NCBI GenBank assembly: GCA_019120175.1
Contig: DWVP01000009.1
Span: 62,001-126,000, forward strand
Direction of reading: 5' to 3'
Source: Candidatus Corynebacterium faecigallinarum
GTDB taxonomy: Bacteria; Actinomycetota; Actinomycetes; Mycobacteriales; Mycobacteriaceae
Length of the DNA stretch: 64,000 nt
Numbering within the stretch: position 1 is the first letter of the stretch; every line of letters begins with the position of its first letter. The notes beneath the pieces were generated by a model that was given only the letters and a program-made list of their open reading frames with translations, was not told the origin of the DNA and searched no databases. Positions 36,340 through 45,529 of this stretch are shown here, in pieces. A program made the translations under genes and the position numbers.

Positions 36340-37128
36340 TCACCGCTTGCGCAGGACGAGCACCAGGTTGGAGACAGCGACCTCGCGGAAGCCGGGGACG
36401 TTGACCATCCACCACGCCCACTGCGGGTGGTACCGGGGGAACGCGGCGACGAGGTCGGCGTCCTGCCCGTCGGTGCGGGCGGCGTAGTGCAGCCCGTCGG
36501 CGCAGGAGACGTTGAACAGGGATTCGCCCCAGCGGTTCTTCGGTGGGTGGCCGTGCTTCTTCTCGTAGCGTCGGGCGGCGAACTCCCCTCCGACGTAGTG
36601 CTCCCACAGGCCGGTTTCGTGGCCGCCGAAGGGGCCGAGCCAGCAGGTGTAGGAGTAGACCATCAGGCCGCCGGGGCGGGTGACGCGGAGCATCTCCGCG
36701 GCCATGCGCCACGGATCGTTGACGTGCTCGGCGACGTTGGAGGAGTAGGTGAGGTCGAAGACGTCGTCGGCGAAGGGGAGGTCAAGGCCGGAGCCGCGGA
36801 CGGAGGACGCCAGGGTGATCCCGGCAGCGGCCATCTCGCCGACGTCCGGCTCGCAGGTCACGTAGTCGCCGGGTGCGACTCCGGCGGCGGCGAAGGCGCG
36901 TCCGAAATAGCCGGGACCTCCCCCGACGTCGAGGATGCGGGTGCCTTTGAGCGACGGGGTGTCACCGGCGTCGGCCCAGATGTCGGACAGCAGCCCGACG
37001 GTGTCCTCGGCGAGGTGACCGTAGAACCTGTCCGGGTCGGTCTGCTCGAAGCGGAAGTCGGTGAGCAGGCCGAGGGAGCGGCGCAGCGTGGCGCGGCGCC
37101 GCAGGGTGGGGAGGGGGGACGCGGGCAT
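36340..37128 (-). CDS. mtrP: MtrP-like SAM-dependent methyltransferase-fold protein (Rv0224c ortholog)
   Basis: 262 residues with a class I methyltransferase fold: LDVGGGPGYFG as the SAM loop, LDLPFADDVFDLTYSSNVAEHV and RPGGLMVYSYTCW. The C. glutamicum ortholog (NCgl2764) has been reported to be needed for trehalose monocorynomycolate transport; the methyl acceptor is not known. The identification rests on fold plus locus: the following genes reproduce Rv0225–Rv0228, though here a 2.9-kb insert separates it from the glycosyltransferase. ATG 37128 is chosen as the first start near the fold; a longer frame to 37299 is unsupported. Confidence 0.85.
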   Translation of the reverse strand: MPASPLPTLRRRATLRRSLGLLTDFRFEQTDPDRFYGHLAEDTVGLLSDIWADAGDTPSLKGTRILDVGGGPGYFGRAFAAAGVAPGDYVTCEPDVGEMAAAGITLASSVRGSGLDLPFADDVFDLTYSSNVAEHVNDPWRMAAEMLRVTRPGGLMVYSYTCWLGPFGGHETGLWEHYVGGEFAARRYEKKHGHPPKNRWGESLFNVSCADGLHYAARTDGQDADLVAAFPRYHPQWAWWMVNVPGFREVAVSNLVLVLRKR

Positions 37129-37223
37129 GTGTCGATGATCGCACGTTCCCCACCCATGGCGTGGGTGGATCCTTCCCGATGGTCCACCTGGTGCCCCCGT
37201 CGGTGACGCTGACGGCCCTGTCG

Positions 37224-37427
37224 TTAAGCCTGACGTTTTCCGAATCGCTGATAGGCCGCCTGCTTGCTGATGTCCAGTGCAGCACCGATGACGGTCCATG
37301 AGTCACCGCTGGCGCGTGCGGCGTTGACCGCTTCTTGAAGTTCTTGCTTGGCGGTGTCGACCTGCTTGCGTGCTGCGATGATGCGCCGGAAGTTGGTGGC
37401 ATCGCGCTCTGCCCGTCTCTGGTGATC
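37224..37427 (-). other. Reading frame for a C-terminal HTH domain without its own start codon
   Basis: 67 codons that begin directly at the stop of the 608-residue gene, shifted by +1. The translation has a helical, Arg/Glu-rich part and a sigma-like [23 protein letters not shown], common in small actinobacterial proteins. There is no ATG, GTG or TTG within it or in the preceding 90 bases of that frame. The simplest readings are a +1 shift at TTC-TGA in the large gene, programmed or mutational, or a non-standard start. Protein is likely real; how it is translated is open. Confidence 0.5.
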
Positions 37428-39252
37428 AGAAGCCCGGCTCGTCGTGGAAGCCCACCCGGGCGAACTCCACGGAGCCGTCCGGCAGTCGCCAGTAGTGCAG
37501 TCGACGCGCGGCTGCGGTCTTCGATTCCAGGTCGACACGGAAAGCCTTCGCACCGTCAGTGCGGACGAGCTGCGGTGACCCACCGCCCTCGTTCTCCCGG
37601 TAGGCGTGGTGCCGGCTGGTGCGCTCCGGCATCCCGCAGGCGATCCAGGCCATCACCAGTGGAAGCTTCTGTCGAGCAGCCTCCTGGTCATTGACCGTCT
37701 TATCGACCGAGGCGAGGAACTCCGTACCGAGGTCGAAGTTAAGCTTGTGGTCGTGTTTGTCCGCCGCATCCACCTGATGCATCCAGTTCACCTGGACCTC
37801 TGCCCGGAGCTGATCGTCCAATGTGTCGAACTCGGTGCCGATCAGCGGGCGTTCGGTGTACACCGTCCGAGTCACGGTCTTTTTCGTGCGCGCGGCGGTC
37901 CGCGCATCGCCGGAGGCCACTCCGTCCGGCAGTGGCAGGCCAGCTGCCGTCAACCGTGCGCGCAACTGGTCGTTCTCGTCCTCCAGCCGGTCATTCTCGT
38001 CCCAGGCGAAGGTGATCTCCTGGGAGCTGGTGGCCAGGTCGGCACGCAGCTGCCCAATCTCGCTATCCTGCTGCCGCACCCGCTCTCGCAGCTGCGGCAC
38101 CCGTGTCCGCAGGCCCTTCAGTTCGGCGACGGATCCCTCCGGAATGCTGACAGTAGCGTCCTCGTCCACGGCCGTGCCTGCGTCGGCGGCGGCATCGTCA
38201 GCATCGTCAGGAGTAGCGGGCATCGACGCCCACACCGGGCCACCGGTGCGCAGTGCCGGGGCATCATTGACCCCGCAGTTCATCCCGGAGTCGTTCATGA
38301 CGTTCTCAGGGACCGGGCCGACCACGATCCGGACCTTTCCGTCACGCTCGCCGACGGACTGCACCTGCACCGGGACAACGTCACCGACCGTGGCAGACGC
38401 GTCGATCCCGCTCTGCGTCAGTGTGGAGACCACACCGGGCACGACATGTACCTTCACCTGGCTCTTGCACACGATCTCGGTCACGACCGCCGGGTAGACG
38501 TGATGCGGTACCAGGTCCGCCGCCATCTGCTCGACCGTGCGCAGTCCGTCCACCTCGATGACCGTGCCGGAGGCGTCGAAACGACCACTGACCACGTCGT
38601 CGACAGTGAAGACGCTGCCGATCGACACCGGCATCCCGGGGAGCAGCACATCCAGGTCGACCTGCAGCATGCCCAGACGCGGTGCGTCCCGCGAGGTGAT
38701 CCGGCCCACCGACACCGAGGTTGCCCCGGAGAACGTCCCACGGAACGGCTGCGGGGCGATCATCTCCGCCGGAACCTCTGCCTGTGCCGCCAGCGAGGTC
38801 AGCGCCTCAATGTTGCGGGCGTTCTCTGCGAGGGTGTTCACCCGCTCGGCGATGATCCGGGCCATGGCGGCGGCATTGTCCGGCCGGATGTTGGCGAACA
38901 GCAGGTCGCCGGCGTAGCAGTTCTGAGTCCACGTCAGGTCATGTGCCGGGTAGATCCGTGCTGCCCCACCCCACACCGATGTCTCCGGCGGCATGGAATC
39001 AGAGAACTCCCATGTCAGTGACCCCGTCTCCAGGACATGCACGTGCACGTCATCATCCACACGTCGGCACAGTTCCGCAATGTCCAGGTGGACCTGCGAG
39101 GTGCGCTGATCAGTGGTGACGACCAGGGACGGTGCCATGCCCGCAGGATTGTTCAGCCGGTCGGCGAGTTCCCGAACCTCGGCAGCGGTGGTGACATGGG
39201 TGACGTGGGTGGCGGCGGCAGTAGCAGCGGCGCGGATCTGTGTGGTGTTCAT
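37426..39252 (-). CDS. Uncharacterised protein with S1/OB-like domain and coiled coil
   Basis: 608 residues, family not recognised. N-terminal region (to about 110) is alpha/beta with [16 protein letters not shown] and [10 protein letters not shown]; about 160–245 and 245–320 look like beta-barrel domains, the second ([20 protein letters not shown]…[13 protein letters not shown]) resembling an S1 RNA-binding fold. An acidic linker and a heptad coiled coil (about 375–445) follow, then a 150-residue C-terminal domain ending [20 protein letters not shown]. The start fits a TAGCAT box eight bases upstream. Sits in an insert between mtrP and the GT4 gene, neighbours in M. tuberculosis. An RNA-directed or defence role is only a suggestion from the S1-like fold and context. 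Confidence 0.8.
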   Translation of the reverse strand: MNTTQIRAAATAAATHVTHVTTAAEVRELADRLNNPAGMAPSLVVTTDQRTSQVHLDIAELCRRVDDDVHVHVLETGSLTWEFSDSMPPETSVWGGAARIYPAHDLTWTQNCYAGDLLFANIRPDNAAAMARIIAERVNTLAENARNIEALTSLAAQAEVPAEMIAPQPFRGTFSGATSVSVGRITSRDAPRLGMLQVDLDVLLPGMPVSIGSVFTVDDVVSGRFDASGTVIEVDGLRTVEQMAADLVPHHVYPAVVTEIVCKSQVKVHVVPGVVSTLTQSGIDASATVGDVVPVQVQSVGERDGKVRIVVGPVPENVMNDSGMNCGVNDAPALRTGGPVWASMPATPDDADDAAADAGTAVDEDATVSIPEGSVAELKGLRTRVPQLRERVRQQDSEIGQLRADLATSSQEITFAWDENDRLEDENDQLRARLTAAGLPLPDGVASGDARTAARTKKTVTRTVYTERPLIGTEFDTLDDQLRAEVQVNWMHQVDAADKHDHKLNFDLGTEFLASVDKTVNDQEAARQKLPLVMAWIACGMPERTSRHHAYRENEGGGSPQLVRTDGAKAFRVDLESKTAAARRLHYWRLPDGSVEFARVGFHDEPGF

Positions 39253-39260
39253 GTTCCGGG

Positions 39261-39321
39261 ATGCTATCGGCCGCCTCGGACACGAAATTTCAGAATGCGA
39301 ACCTGATAGAACGCAGGTTCG
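39261..39321 (-). promoter_or_regulatory. Promoter and dyad operator of the 608-residue gene
   Basis: Minus-strand -10 box TAGCAT (39261–39266) ends eight bases before the ATG. Further upstream a dyad CGAACCTG-N8-CAGGTTCG (39298–39321), extended outward with one bulge to GAATG/CATTC, lies at about -45 to -70, or it may be the end of the SGNH remnant's transcript. Confidence 0.5.
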
Positions 39322-39332
39322 ACATTCGGCTT

Positions 39333-39923
39333 CTAGACCATGCTGACCAGCTGCGAGACGATGTACCGCGAACCGGCGTAGGACGGGTGGAAGGCCATGT
39401 TGTACCGCGGCGTCGTGGTGTCGATGATGCCCGAGACATAGCGGTCACGATCAGATGCGCAGGTGTCGTGTCCCCGTGCCCCGTCGATCATCTCGACGTA
39501 GTGGCCGCCGATCTGACGTTGGGCTTACTTCTGGTTGCTGCGGTTCCAGTTCTCCACGTCCCGGAGTACCGGCACCGGCATCCCGGCCGGGACGTTGGGT
39601 ACGACGTTGACCGCGCAGAACATCATCGTCGTGCGGTCAACCATCGGCAGTGCGCCCGAGATGATGATCTTCGTGTTCGGTGCGACGGAGCGGATCTTCC
39701 TGGCTGCTGCACGGACATCGGCCAGGTAGCTGGTGCGCACCGCGGCCGGATTGAGGAGGCTGTCATCAGTCGGGGCGGTGAACGGGCTGTAGTCGTTCAT
39801 TCCCACGGCCAGGACGACGCTTCGGGTCCCCGCGTGGAGGTCACCGGCGGAAATCGCACGGTCGATGCGGTGATGATTCCTCAGAAGGCAACCGACCGGA
39901 GATAAGTTACTGCTGATGTGCAC
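39333..39923 (-). pseudogene. SGNH/GDSL hydrolase remnant
   Basis: The minus strand encodes the middle and end of an SGNH esterase: VVLAVGMNDYS (block with the conserved Asn), SVAPNTKIIISGALP, then an in-frame TAA at 39525–39527, then in the same frame GGHYVEMIDG and MAFHPSYAGSRYIVSQL, which carries the catalytic histidine, up to TAG at 39333. The N-terminal block with the GDS serine and any signal peptide are absent upstream of about 39870. So the gene has lost its 5' end and gained a nonsense codon. It lies in the same insert as the 608-residue protein. Confidence 0.75.
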
Positions 39924-40049
39924 TGAAGGTGAACTACGGGGGCCGATGTGAGGGGGTGAAACCTAGTCGGGCGAGTTGAAGGACAGGCCGGTCGCGGTTC
40001 ACCGAACCTGCACGGCGGTGGTTGACCGCACGGTAATCTTGGCGGTGTC

Positions 40050-41186
40050 ATGAAAGTTCTTCTGCTGTGCTGGCGCGATTCCGGCCACCCCGAAGGCGGC
40101 GGCAGCGAGGTCTACCTCGAGCGCGTGGCCGAGCACCTGGCGCGTCGCGGCCACCAGGTCACCTACCGCACGGCCCGGTACCCCGGCTCGGCGCGCCGCG
40201 AGGAACGGAACGGGGTGAACTACGTCCGTGGCGGCGGAAACCTCACCGTCTACCCGCGGGCCTGGTGGCACATGCTGCGCAGCAGAGTGCTCGCCTCGAG
40301 GGCAGGGGAGCGTCCGGACGTCATCGTCGACACCCAGAACGGGGTGCCGTTCTTCGCTGCGGTGTTCGGAGGCTGGCGTGGCGGCGTCCCCTCGGTCCTG
40401 CTGACCCACCACTGTCACCGGGAACAGTGGCCGGTGGCCGGTCCGGTACTGTCCCGGGTCGGGTGGTTCATCGAGTCGCGGCTGTCACCGTGGCTGCACC
40501 GGAAGCACCCGTATGTCACGGTCTCGGGGCCGAGTGCGGAGGAACTGGTCGAACTCGGGGTCGACCGCGACCGGATCCGAGTGATCCGCAACGGCGTGGA
40601 CGTTCCGGACGACCTGGGCGACACGTCACCGGAGTCCACCGGACGCACCCACCTGGTCACCCTTTCTCGGTTGGTGCCGCACAAGCAGATCGAGCATGCG
40701 ATGGATGCGCTCGCCGCCGTCCTGCCCGGACACCCGGACACCTACCTGGATGTCATCGGGGATGGCTGGTGGGCAGACAATCTGCGACGTCATGCCGACG
40801 AGCTGGGTATCGCCGGCAACGTGATCTTCCACGGGCACGTCTCCGAGCAGGTGAAGCATCTGCTGCTGGCCCGGGCGGACCTGAACATCCTGCCGAGTCG
40901 GAAGGAGGGTTGGGGACTGGTGGTGATCGAGGCGGGCCTGCACGGTGTGCCGACGCTGGGCTACCACACCTCCGCAGGCTTGCGGGACAGCGTGATCGAC
41001 GGGTCGACCGGCGTGCTGGTCGGGTCCGAGGGTGGACTCATCAATGCACTGGAGCAGTTGCTGGATGACCCGGACCAGATGGCTGAGCTGGGGGAGAACG
41101 CGCGTCGCCGCGCCCGGACGTTCTCGTGGGGACGCACCGGCGCGGCGTGGGAGAAACTGCTGGTGGAGTTGGGCGAGGACCGTTGA
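40050..41186 (+). CDS. GT4-family glycosyltransferase (Rv0225-like)
   Basis: 378 residues with a GT-B fold: N-terminal SEVYLERVAEHLARRGHQV, C-terminal VTLSRLVPHKQIEHAM, and the donor-site segment PSRKEGWGLVVIEAGLHGVP with the EX7E pair. Probably transfers a mannose or glucose unit to an envelope glycolipid or polymer; sugar and acceptor are not predictable. A -10-like TAATCT lies 10 bases before ATG 40050, leaving at most a few leader bases. By order it corresponds to M. tuberculosis Rv0225. Confidence 0.9.
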   Translation: MKVLLLCWRDSGHPEGGGSEVYLERVAEHLARRGHQVTYRTARYPGSARREERNGVNYVRGGGNLTVYPRAWWHMLRSRVLASRAGERPDVIVDTQNGVPFFAAVFGGWRGGVPSVLLTHHCHREQWPVAGPVLSRVGWFIESRLSPWLHRKHPYVTVSGPSAEELVELGVDRDRIRVIRNGVDVPDDLGDTSPESTGRTHLVTLSRLVPHKQIEHAMDALAAVLPGHPDTYLDVIGDGWWADNLRRHADELGIAGNVIFHGHVSEQVKHLLLARADLNILPSRKEGWGLVVIEAGLHGVPTLGYHTSAGLRDSVIDGSTGVLVGSEGGLINALEQLLDDPDQMAELGENARRRARTFSWGRTGAAWEKLLVELGEDR

Positions 41187-41243
41187 GGCTCCCGCGGGGA
41201 GCGAGGGCCCCGCGGAGATTGCGGGGCGCGTCTCGCCCCTCGG

Positions 41244-41594
41244 TCACAGACTGGCGATGCCCACGATGAGTGCGGCGCTCACGAAGAGGACCTGGAGCAG
41301 CGTCCGTGGGAGTAGTGGAGTGTCGGGGGAACCAGAAGGCCTACCGCGGCAAGAATCTCCAGGATGCCGGTGAGGGTTACGAGGTGGTCGGGAAAGGGGA
41401 GGCGGGGAGGGACGATGGCGATCAGCCCCTGGCGACGCGTGGGGTGAAAATGTGCGCCGGACGTCAGTACGAGCATCGCCGCAAGGCCGATGGTCAGTGA
41501 GTGCCTGAGGAAGGCCCTCGGCATAGGTGAGACCAGCGGTTCCACTCAGGAGCGCGGCCAGTGTCGTCACGGTGAAGACAATGAACGGGGCCAT
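41244..41594 (-). pseudogene. DoxX-family membrane protein, frameshifted twice
   Basis: The start MAPFIVFTVTTLAAL (ATG 41594) and the end LLQVLFVSAALIVGIASL are in one frame; the middle, HSLTIGLAAMLVLTSGAHF and LVTLTGILEILAAVGLLVPP, is in another. The shifts fall near 41515 and 41320. Put together they give a four-helix DoxX-type protein of about 115 residues. The divergent TetR regulator beside it is intact. Confidence 0.75.
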
Positions 41595-41605
41595 GAGAAT
41601 CTCCA

Positions 41606-41624
41606 ATCTTGTCAATGGAAAGAT
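41606..41624. promoter_or_regulatory. TetR operator candidate
   Basis: ATCTT-N9-AAGAT in the 49-base divergent spacer overlaps TTGACA of the minus-strand promoter. Confidence 0.4.
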
Positions 41625-41643
41625 CGCTGGATGAGCTCGAGCC

Positions 41644-42210
41644 ATGGCAAAGCCGTACCACCGGGAGAACCTCCGCGGCGACATCATGCACATCGCTGCC
41701 CAGCTCATCGCTGAACGCGGACCGGATGCACTGTCGCTGCGTGACATCGCCCGGAGGGCCGATGTCTCCCACGCAGCTCCGGCCCATCACTTCGGAGACC
41801 GTCGAGGCCTGTTCACGGCCCTGTCGGTGGAGGGGTTCACGTTGCTTGCTGAGACGCTGGCAGAGTCAGTCTCCGCCGCCCGTTTCGACCGCACCGCCCT
41901 GGCCTACGTCCGTTTCGCTGTCAGCCATCCCGGTCACTACGCCGTGATGTTCCGCCCAGATCTCATTGATTCCACTGAGGACCTCATCGCCGCACGCGAA
42001 AATGCTGCGGCTCAACTGGACGCGGGGCTGGACACCGTTCCCGACCACCGTGTGACAGTGGATATCGGGGATGCCCGCCGGGCAGCGTGGGCGCTGGTGC
42101 ACGGACTGTCGTCACTCTGGCTGTCCGGAGCTTTCGGGGACGCGGACCTTGAACCCGCCGTGCGTGCGGCGGCACATCAGCTCTTCACCCCGTCCGGCAG
42201 TGAGCAGTAG
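41644..42210 (+). CDS. TetR/AcrR-family regulator
   Basis: 188 residues; N-terminal HTH (about 10–55) reads ALSLRDIARRADVSHAAPAHHFGDRRGL, the class pattern, followed by an all-helical ligand domain of the TetR_C type with FAVSHPGHYAVMF. Divergent from the broken DoxX gene, which was presumably its target; its ligand is unknown. The last codons end ten bases before the convergent 563-residue membrane protein gene. Confidence 0.9.
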   Translation: MAKPYHRENLRGDIMHIAAQLIAERGPDALSLRDIARRADVSHAAPAHHFGDRRGLFTALSVEGFTLLAETLAESVSAARFDRTALAYVRFAVSHPGHYAVMFRPDLIDSTEDLIAARENAAAQLDAGLDTVPDHRVTVDIGDARRAAWALVHGLSSLWLSGAFGDADLEPAVRAAAHQLFTPSGSEQ

Positions 42211-42220
42211 CCAGACTGAA

Positions 42221-43912
42221 TCACCGGACGGCGTGGAGGGACCAGCCGTCGTCCGCCCAGAGCAGTTCATGCCGTTCCAGGACGTCGTGGGCCGCTGCGT
42301 CCGCGTCAGTGGGCACGTCCTGCACCACGACCAGATCGACATCGTTGTCCGCCAGCGTGTCCTTGCCATTGGCCAGCTCACTTATCAGTCGCACCGTGTC
42401 CACGTCACCATCGACCAGCTGCCCGTCGACGATGAGGTAGCCGGGATCCACCGGGGCGCCCGGCAGCATCTTCAGAAGTGGGTCAAGCACCGGCCGGTCG
42501 GCCACCATCCGGTAGTTCCCCGGAGGCCACAGCAGAGTTCGTGGATGGACCTCATTGCCCGGCCCCTGCGCCCACTGATCGACCTGCTCGACGACGGTGC
42601 GGTACGTCGAGTCCATCGACACCGTGGCGACATCGCCGACATCACGGGGCAGGGCAGGCACACTCACCCACACCAGGACCAGCAAAGACAGGACGCTGAC
42701 CTGCGGAACCCACGTCCGGCCCGTGAACCCTCCGACCACCGTAGGCACCTGGGCGAGCACCGCGATCAGTCCCGGTACCGCCAGCACCACGAACTTCTGG
42801 GTGTCGCGGACCAGCCCTGCCCCGGGGACGTTCTCGATCAGCCAGCCGGTCACCGCCAGTCCCGGCCCAGTGGCCATCAGGGCCGGAACCAGCACCGCGG
42901 CCAGGGCGAGCCAGGCCAGTGGTGCCCAGCGGAGAGGCGGGTGGTCGGAGACCTGGGTGTCGGACGCAGCCTTCCGCACCTTGGCGGCAGCGGCCGCCAC
43001 TGCGCACGCCACCGCCACAGCGACCATCGCCAGTACCACCCCGGCCAATGTGCTCACCGGGGCGAGAGCATCGCGGGACGCCGGGACGGCATCGGCATTC
43101 CAGATCCCGCCCAGGCCAGCCAGCGCGCCCAATGTCCCGACCCAGGGCTCGGACCGCGCGGCGAAAAGCTCGGCACCCGCGGCGTCCGACAATGACGCGG
43201 ACGCACCGGCGTTCACCAGCGCGGGAATCAGCCACGGCAGGGCGAGTACCGCCCCGACCACCGCAGTCAGCAGCGCCCGGATCCACCGTCGGCCGGGCGT
43301 GCTGACGGTGCAGACCACCAGGGATGTCACCATCCCCAGTATCAGACCGGTCGGGGTCAGCGCACACACCACCAGTACCGGCAGTGCCAGCAGCAGCGAC
43401 CTGGCCGTGGCCCGGACAATCAGCAGGGCCAGTGTCGGCAGGAGTACACCGGCGGCGACCACCGACCAGTGCCCCTGCAGCAGACGCTCTGCGACGAAAG
43501 GGTTCCACAGCGTCAGCGCGGCGGCGAGGAAGGCGACCGGGCCGGTGCGTCGGGACTGTTCGGTGCGTCCTGCCTGACCTGCCCAGCCCGCCAGCCCCGC
43601 CGCGCCGAGTGCACCGACATAGCCGCAGACGAGCATGAGCACCGCGACCAGCAGTGGTGGCGGAATGACCGGGGACAGCCAGGCGAGGACGGCGTCCTGC
43701 GGCAGGGCGCGCGGCAGCCCGTCCTGTCCGGTCGCCAGGTCGTTGAGTGCCATCGTCGGTGGTACCGACATATCCCGCAGCAGCAGCGCGGTGGTGTCGC
43801 CGGTCCGGCCGACCGTGACGAGGAAGGGCCAGAACACCGCACCGGTCAACGCGAGGCACCACAGCTGCAGCAGGACGCGTCGTAGGCGACTGCGGTGGCC
43901 GGTGGCTGGCAT
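42221..43912 (-). CDS. Polytopic membrane protein, Rv0226c-like
   Basis: 563 residues with about 10–12 helices in the first 430 residues and an extracytoplasmic C-terminal domain containing TLLWPPGNYRMVADRPV and a late helix pair. The overall plan is like GT-C transferases, with ALTLWNPFVAERLLQGHWS in an early loop, but no catalytic motif can be named. ATG 43912 follows GAGAGG. In M. tuberculosis the equivalent gene sits between the Rv0225 glycosyltransferase and the DUF3068 gene, an envelope glycolipid locus, so a role in lipoglycan or glycolipid assembly is the best inference. Confidence 0.8.
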   Translation of the reverse strand: MPATGHRSRLRRVLLQLWCLALTGAVFWPFLVTVGRTGDTTALLLRDMSVPPTMALNDLATGQDGLPRALPQDAVLAWLSPVIPPPLLVAVLMLVCGYVGALGAAGLAGWAGQAGRTEQSRRTGPVAFLAAALTLWNPFVAERLLQGHWSVVAAGVLLPTLALLIVRATARSLLLALPVLVVCALTPTGLILGMVTSLVVCTVSTPGRRWIRALLTAVVGAVLALPWLIPALVNAGASASLSDAAGAELFAARSEPWVGTLGALAGLGGIWNADAVPASRDALAPVSTLAGVVLAMVAVAVACAVAAAAAKVRKAASDTQVSDHPPLRWAPLAWLALAAVLVPALMATGPGLAVTGWLIENVPGAGLVRDTQKFVVLAVPGLIAVLAQVPTVVGGFTGRTWVPQVSVLSLLVLVWVSVPALPRDVGDVATVSMDSTYRTVVEQVDQWAQGPGNEVHPRTLLWPPGNYRMVADRPVLDPLLKMLPGAPVDPGYLIVDGQLVDGDVDTVRLISELANGKDTLADNDVDLVVVQDVPTDADAAAHDVLERHELLWADDGWSLHAVR

Positions 43913-44011
43913 GGCACCTCTCTCGGTGGTCGTGGGGCGGACGGCGTGACAGGACGGGGCGGTCGACTCAAACGTTACGGGACGGCCCGGACAGCTGGGC
44001 CCGGACACAGA

Positions 44012-44049
44012 CAACCCCGCCCGACCGGAGTGTCCGGCCTGCGGGGTTG
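44012..44049 (-). terminator. Terminator of the DUF3068 gene
   Basis: CAACCCCGC/GCGGGGTTG arms enclosing a smaller CCGG stem, 17 bases past the minus-strand stop, followed by TCTGTGTCC on that strand. It would separate this gene from the 563-residue gene. Confidence 0.7.
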
Positions 44050-44066
44050 AAAGTAGTGGAACTCGG

Positions 44067-45341
44067 TTAGCTGCGGTGCTTACCGGCGGACCGGTTGAGG
44101 ATGAACCCGATCACAAGCAGGATCAGACCGATGATGCCAGCGCCCCAGGGGATGATGGTGCCCATGGTCGTCAGGGTGCTCAGGCCGTCCTTGGCGCGGG
44201 TCATCTGGTTCTCGTGAGTCTCGTCGTTGAACTCACCCGGGTAGTAGATCGCGGTGCGGGTCGGGTTGGCCAGCTCGGCCTCCCGGTTGTCGTCCTCGTA
44301 GATCTCCGCGGCTTCCTCGTCGTCACGGGCGTAGTACATCCAGACTTCCTCGGCACCGTGGACGATCACGCCGGTGTCCGGCTGCACACGCAGCACACGG
44401 TTCACCGTGTAGTAACGGTCCATCTCGACCTCGGGGCCCAGGTCGGCGGATGACTCGGAGTCCTCACCCTCCGCGTCGCCCTCGGCGTCTGAGTCTTCGT
44501 CCTCGTTGCCGCGGGCGTCGTCCTCGTCGGGATCCCAGCCGTCGACCTCGTCCGGGGTCAGACCCCACTTCGCTGCCGGGAAGGCCAGCTTCAGCGAGCC
44601 CAGGGCCGCCTCGTCGGCTGCGCTGAGTTCACCGTCGCTCTCCAGCATGGCCTTGACGCTCGGGTGCATCGCCGTCGGACCGATCTGCTGCTCGAAACGG
44701 TAGACCGTCTCGCCGCCCATCTTCTCCTCTTCCACGAAGTCGATGTCGTTGGTCTCCATCAGACGGTTGTCGAAGTAGGGGTAGGCCTTCTTCTCGGTGT
44801 CGAAGGGGAACTGGAACTGCAGACCCTCACGGGTGAACTGCGGGACGTCCTCGTTGATGTTGCCGCCGTCGGCAGCCGGGGAGGTGATGTTCAGGGTCGA
44901 GGTCGGCTCATCGATGGGGAAAGCGGTCTCGCGGTCCAGAGTGACCCGGTCGATCTCTGCGGAGATCAGGTTCTCCGGCTCGGGTGCATCGGCGCGGTAG
45001 ACGGTATTGCCGGCCTCCAGGGTCACCACGTCATCGTCGGACGGCTCCTGTGCCATCACGAAACGCTGCGACTGCAGGTCGGTGTCCTCCATGATGAAAC
45101 AGCTCACGACCTTGTTCTCGCCGCGGCACTCCGGGAGGCTCCCCTTTCCTTGCACAGGTTCATCTTCGGCCAGGGCCGCGGCATTGACCAGCGTTCCTGG
45201 CATGATCTTGGTGACCGTGGTGGATTCGATGTCCTTCGGGATCACCTTGCCCTTGGGGACAACGTACATCGGCAACGCCAGTGCGATGACCAGCAACGCC
45301 GCGCCAAGGACGATGGCGACGTGAGAGAGCACCTTCTTCAT
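44067..45341 (-). CDS. DUF3068 (PorA-family) envelope protein, Rv0227c-like
   Basis: 424 residues: one N-terminal helix (about 7–27), a large extracytoplasmic domain and one C-terminal helix (about 395–418) with a short basic tail. A very acidic stretch at about 275–310 (Glu/Asp/Ala/Ser) interrupts the domain and is probably lineage-specific. Corynebacterial members of this locus have been linked to lipomannan maturation, as I recall; I would treat that as a pointer only. ATG 45341 is the first start at the helix. Monocistronic by its own terminator and the divergent tmaT. Confidence 0.85.
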   Translation of the reverse strand: MKKVLSHVAIVLGAALLVIALALPMYVVPKGKVIPKDIESTTVTKIMPGTLVNAAALAEDEPVQGKGSLPECRGENKVVSCFIMEDTDLQSQRFVMAQEPSDDDVVTLEAGNTVYRADAPEPENLISAEIDRVTLDRETAFPIDEPTSTLNITSPAADGGNINEDVPQFTREGLQFQFPFDTEKKAYPYFDNRLMETNDIDFVEEEKMGGETVYRFEQQIGPTAMHPSVKAMLESDGELSAADEAALGSLKLAFPAAKWGLTPDEVDGWDPDEDDARGNEDEDSDAEGDAEGEDSESSADLGPEVEMDRYYTVNRVLRVQPDTGVIVHGAEEVWMYYARDDEEAAEIYEDDNREAELANPTRTAIYYPGEFNDETHENQMTRAKDGLSTLTTMGTIIPWGAGIIGLILLVIGFILNRSAGKHRS

Positions 45342-45515
45342 GATGGGCCTGAGTCCTGTCTTGAGTCGTTCGGGGACATTCGGAGGTGAATATGCGGCTA
45401 CTTTAGCGCGGGAAACAAGGGTTATGGGGCAGAACGCGCACATTAATTCATCTGCTCCTCCAACCGGTGATGATTATTCACCGTGGATCGCCGACACGCA
45501 GGTGTGGTGCCACGG

Positions 45516-45521
45516 TAGCCT
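45516..45521 (+). promoter_or_regulatory. -10 box TAGCCT of tmaT
   Basis: Ends 8 bases before ATG 45530; no ribosome site, so probably leaderless. Confidence 0.5.
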
Positions 45522-45529
45522 GATCGAAC

